In this document: piece by piece, positions 38,896 through 40,787 of the stretch | How the letters are laid out: each line of letters opens with the position of its first letter | How positions within the stretch are numbered: the first letter of the stretch is position 1 | NCBI GenBank assembly: GCA_003427395.1 | Contig: BFEA01000012.1 | Span: 321,106 to 361,892, forward strand | Length of the DNA stretch: 40,787 nt | Direction: 5' to 3' | Source of the DNA: Chara braunii | Taxonomy: Eukaryota > Streptophyta > Charophyceae > Charales > Characeae | Translations under genes and position numbers: made by a program | The notes under the pieces: generated by a model | Seen by the model: the letters and a program-made list of their open reading frames with translations, nothing else | Told to the model about the DNA's origin: nothing | The model's database searches: none

Positions 38896-39954
38896 CGTGG
38901 TTGTGCAAAGGAGAAGCTCGCAGAGTGTTGGTGCATTGTCTTGCTGCAGCACGGGGCCAGAGGAATGATCTTCAACATAAAAGAGGTTGCGGACGGTTTG
39001 TTGTGGCAAGAAAACAACATCATTTTGTAAGAAATCAGTGACATCAATCATGGCATGGACCATGGTGCCGTTGTCCCACAGCTCCCAGTGGTCAGAGGCA
39101 TGTACAATGGCCATGTAATGGCCAGGGCCGTGCACAATGCAGGCAAAGATGTGGGATGGAGGATTAAACCACTCACCTGCTCGAGCATTGCGTAGTTCAA
39201 GTTGACGGTCCCTGATTGCTACTTGTAGGACAGCAATGGTAAAGCCTCCTTCACTGGTATAATCGCAATCCTCTGGCTGTCGTTGGGGAAGATCAGCATC
39301 AAGCTGAAGGGCGATTGCAAGGAAGTCTGATGGTGTATAAAACGGGCAATGGAGAATGTGAAGACAGATATTAGTTGCTGTCAAACCACAGAGATTGGTG
39401 AGGTTCTCAGGCTGGTTTGTTGGATGCTGGCCAACAATTTGCAGATCACCCAGATGGTGTTGCAAGCCCAAACTGTGTTGGGTTGTTTGCTGGTCAGTCA
39501 TTTGCAGATCACCCATGTGGTCTGCGTGTGGCAGAGCACAAAATTGTGTTTCATCCGCACACTGCTGGTCAGCCATTTGCTGATCCCCCATGTGGTCTAC
39601 GCCTTGTGGGGTCAACTGCGATCCGGGCAGATCATGTTCCAATCCCTCAACGTTTAGGGCTGCATCCTCAGTAGGGACTATGCCTGGAGTCAGGAGTGTA
39701 CTCTGCGCAGCGGCTGCATCCTGAGTAGGGACTGGTGGCTGCCTGCAGGCAGATGGACTGTCTGCAGGAGTCATAGGAGCGGATATTGCCGTTTGAAACA
39801 AAGGAACCGCAACAACCTGTGGAGGAGGCACAGAGAGAATCGGGGCAGACAAAGAAACAGGTTGCTGATCCCCAGACAAGTGACAATGCCGCGGATGTCG
39901 TCGGTGATACACAACAAGGAGTAGTGGTGTTGCAAACAGAAGCTGAACTCGTAA
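38698..39954 (-). CDS. Josephin-like cysteine protease (putative deubiquitinase) with RING-like C-terminus, broken
   Basis: The minus frame is open from 39954; the first ATG is at 39774. Residue numbers below count from codon 39912. Residues 1-100 are Pro/Gln/Ala-rich. Residues 105-165 hold three DHMGDQQM/HHLGDLQI-type repeats. Residues 170-315 match Josephin landmarks: NLCGLTATNICLHIL (Cys175), YTPSDFLAIALQLDA, GGFTIAVLQVAI...LEL, GPGHYMAIVH (His265) and WELWDNGT (Asn281). Cys-His-Asn order and the 16-residue His-Asn spacing suit the family, which cleaves ubiquitin chains. CPFCGHGRYTECM begins a RING-like finger, lost by a 13-bp deletion near 38810. An uncharacterised papain-like fold is the alternative. 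The upstream exon, if any, was not found. Confidence 0.65.
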   Translation of the reverse strand, partial: LRVQLLFATPLLLVVYHRRHPRHCHLSGDQQPVSLSAPILSVPPPQVVAVPLFQTAISAPMTPADSPSACRQPPVPTQDAAAAQSTLLTPGIVPTEDAALNVEGLEHDLPGSQLTPQGVDHMGDQQMADQQCADETQFCALPHADHMGDLQMTDQQTTQHSLGLQHHLGDLQIVGQHPTNQPENLTNLCGLTATNICLHILHCPFYTPSDFLAIALQLDADLPQRQPEDCDYTSEGGFTIAVLQVAIRDRQLELRNARAGEWFNPPSHIFACIVHGPGHYMAIVHASDHWELWDNGTMVHAMIDVTDFLQNDVVFLPQQTVRNLFYVEDHSSGPVLQQDNAPTLCELLLCTTTNTVPDCRHPPHPDTICPFCGHGRYTECMLFLLSFWPAIDMPFVRGVWRACSMPPVVAIVALRMLS

Positions 39955-40204
39955 TCAGCAACATATGTGGAACAATGGGGACAATGGAAACTGGAGAGTG
40001 TTCGCAAGCGAGACCGTGGAGGAAATGGGGGTGGTGAGGAGGAACGCAGTCGTCTACGGCCAAGCACAGACAAAGATGAGAGGGGGGTGCATTGGGCAAG
40101 ATTTCAGAGCGAAGGACGTGAGTGTCGGAGAGATTGTGATGTTCTTTGCATTGGAGCTGCACGACAGGATGCTGTAGCAGTAAGAACTAAAGTAGGGGGA
40201 ATTA

Positions 40205-40590
40205 CAGTTAGGGAAACTGCTGTAATGAAAACTGCAGCAGTGGAAACCGCAACAGTAGAAACTGCAGCAGCGGAAGCAGTTGAGACTGGAGCAATGGAGA
40301 CTGCAGCAGTGAACACTGCAGCAGTGGAAACCGCAACAGTGGACACTGCAGCAGTGGAAACTGCAGTAGTGGACACTGCAGCAGTGGAAACCGCAACAGT
40401 GGACACTGCAGCAGTGAAAACTGCAGGAGTGGAGACTCCAACAGTGGAAACTGCAGGAGTGGAGACTGCAGCAGTGGAAACTGCGGTAGCAGCAGATGAG
40501 TAAGCAGGGCCAGGACAAGAGCATCATGGGGGAAACTGCAGGAGTGGAGACTGCAGCAGTGGAAACTGCGGTAGCAGCAGATGAGTGAGC
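40205..40590. repeat. 15-bp minisatellite (GCAGTGGA(A/C)ACTGCA)
   Basis: More than fifteen units of 15 bp run from about 40225 to 40500. Most contain CTGCAGCAGTGGA. A short second block at 40530-40590 repeats the last units, including GCGGTAGCAGCAGATGAGT. The repeat keeps five-residue patterns open on plus (AAVET) and minus (STAAV). The plus frame 39967-40503 that runs through it has no other recognisable domain. The remainder to 40787 shows nothing. Confidence 0.9.
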
Positions 40591-40787
40591 AAGGGCAGGA
40601 CGAGAGCATCGTGGGGGCGAAGAAGAAATTGGATGATACAAGGACCATCTCAACATGTGTCGGAACCACTGAGAGAGACGCGTCACATGTGTAGCATAGC
40701 GACGTTGGCGGGAGCGCATGTAGCAGGTCCACCCCTTAGCAAGCCTCCAATAAGTCTACGATTGGGGGGGCGGGGGGAGGTCGGAGG

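Noticed and set aside
39967-40503. 178-residue plus frame with AAVET repeats
   Set aside because: Its second half is the 15-bp minisatellite and the first half shows no domain; the same region is open on the other strand.

Overview
The window looks like nuclear DNA from a plant-lineage eukaryote, most likely a charophyte alga. Chara braunii is the best guess from remembered retroelement protein style, not from a search. The reasons are chromodomain Ty3/gypsy retrotransposons, a plant-type U6 snRNA fragment, plant-style leucine-rich-repeat scraps, long (GA)n/(CT)n tracts, assembly gaps (10257-10386 and 20621-21370) and the absence of any bacterial-style gene organisation. There is no intact cellular gene. 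Mobile elements and simple repeats make up most of the sequence.

Layout. 1-2126: a pyrimidine-rich repeat family (R1) and a candidate solo LTR (153-1266). 2127-9831: element 1, a plus-strand chromovirus with two LTRs, a primer site, a decayed gag and a single-frame pol that has lost both catalytic aspartates of RT and nearly all of the integrase core. Its leader carries a (GA)n tract and an array of eleven TTGACC motifs. 9832-17900: microsatellites, GC-rich minisatellites, a 166-bp foldback, a 30-bp minisatellite and a hairpin cluster. 18178-20425: three copies of a tRNA-like SINE family and a 5'-truncated minus-strand U6 snRNA copy. 21386-22870: strong hairpins. 23102-24794: element 3, a fragment (start of gag plus LTR) related to element 2. 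25093-25890: a non-autonomous hAT-like element with a perfect 8-bp target duplication. 26164-34766: element 2, a near-full-length minus-strand chromovirus with paired LTRs, gag, protease, RT with YLDD, RNase H, integrase and chromodomain, broken by a few stops and frameshifts.

34768-40787 is the least TE-like part. It holds an unrecognised coding-like fragment (34768-35128), then three copies of a roughly 700-780 bp unit whose minus strand encodes a RING-like zinc finger. Two LRR-like scraps on opposite strands lie between copies 1 and 2. The third copy is joined to a minus-strand open frame (38698-39954) with a Josephin-like cysteine protease domain (Cys175, His265, Asn281). The apparent architecture is a Josephin-type deubiquitinase fused to a RING-like finger, interrupted by a 13-bp deletion. 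This is the strongest candidate here for an undescribed gene family.

Many open frames in the window are artefacts of dinucleotide repeats, poly-A or gap bases and are not annotated. All domain calls come from reading motifs by eye; no search was run.
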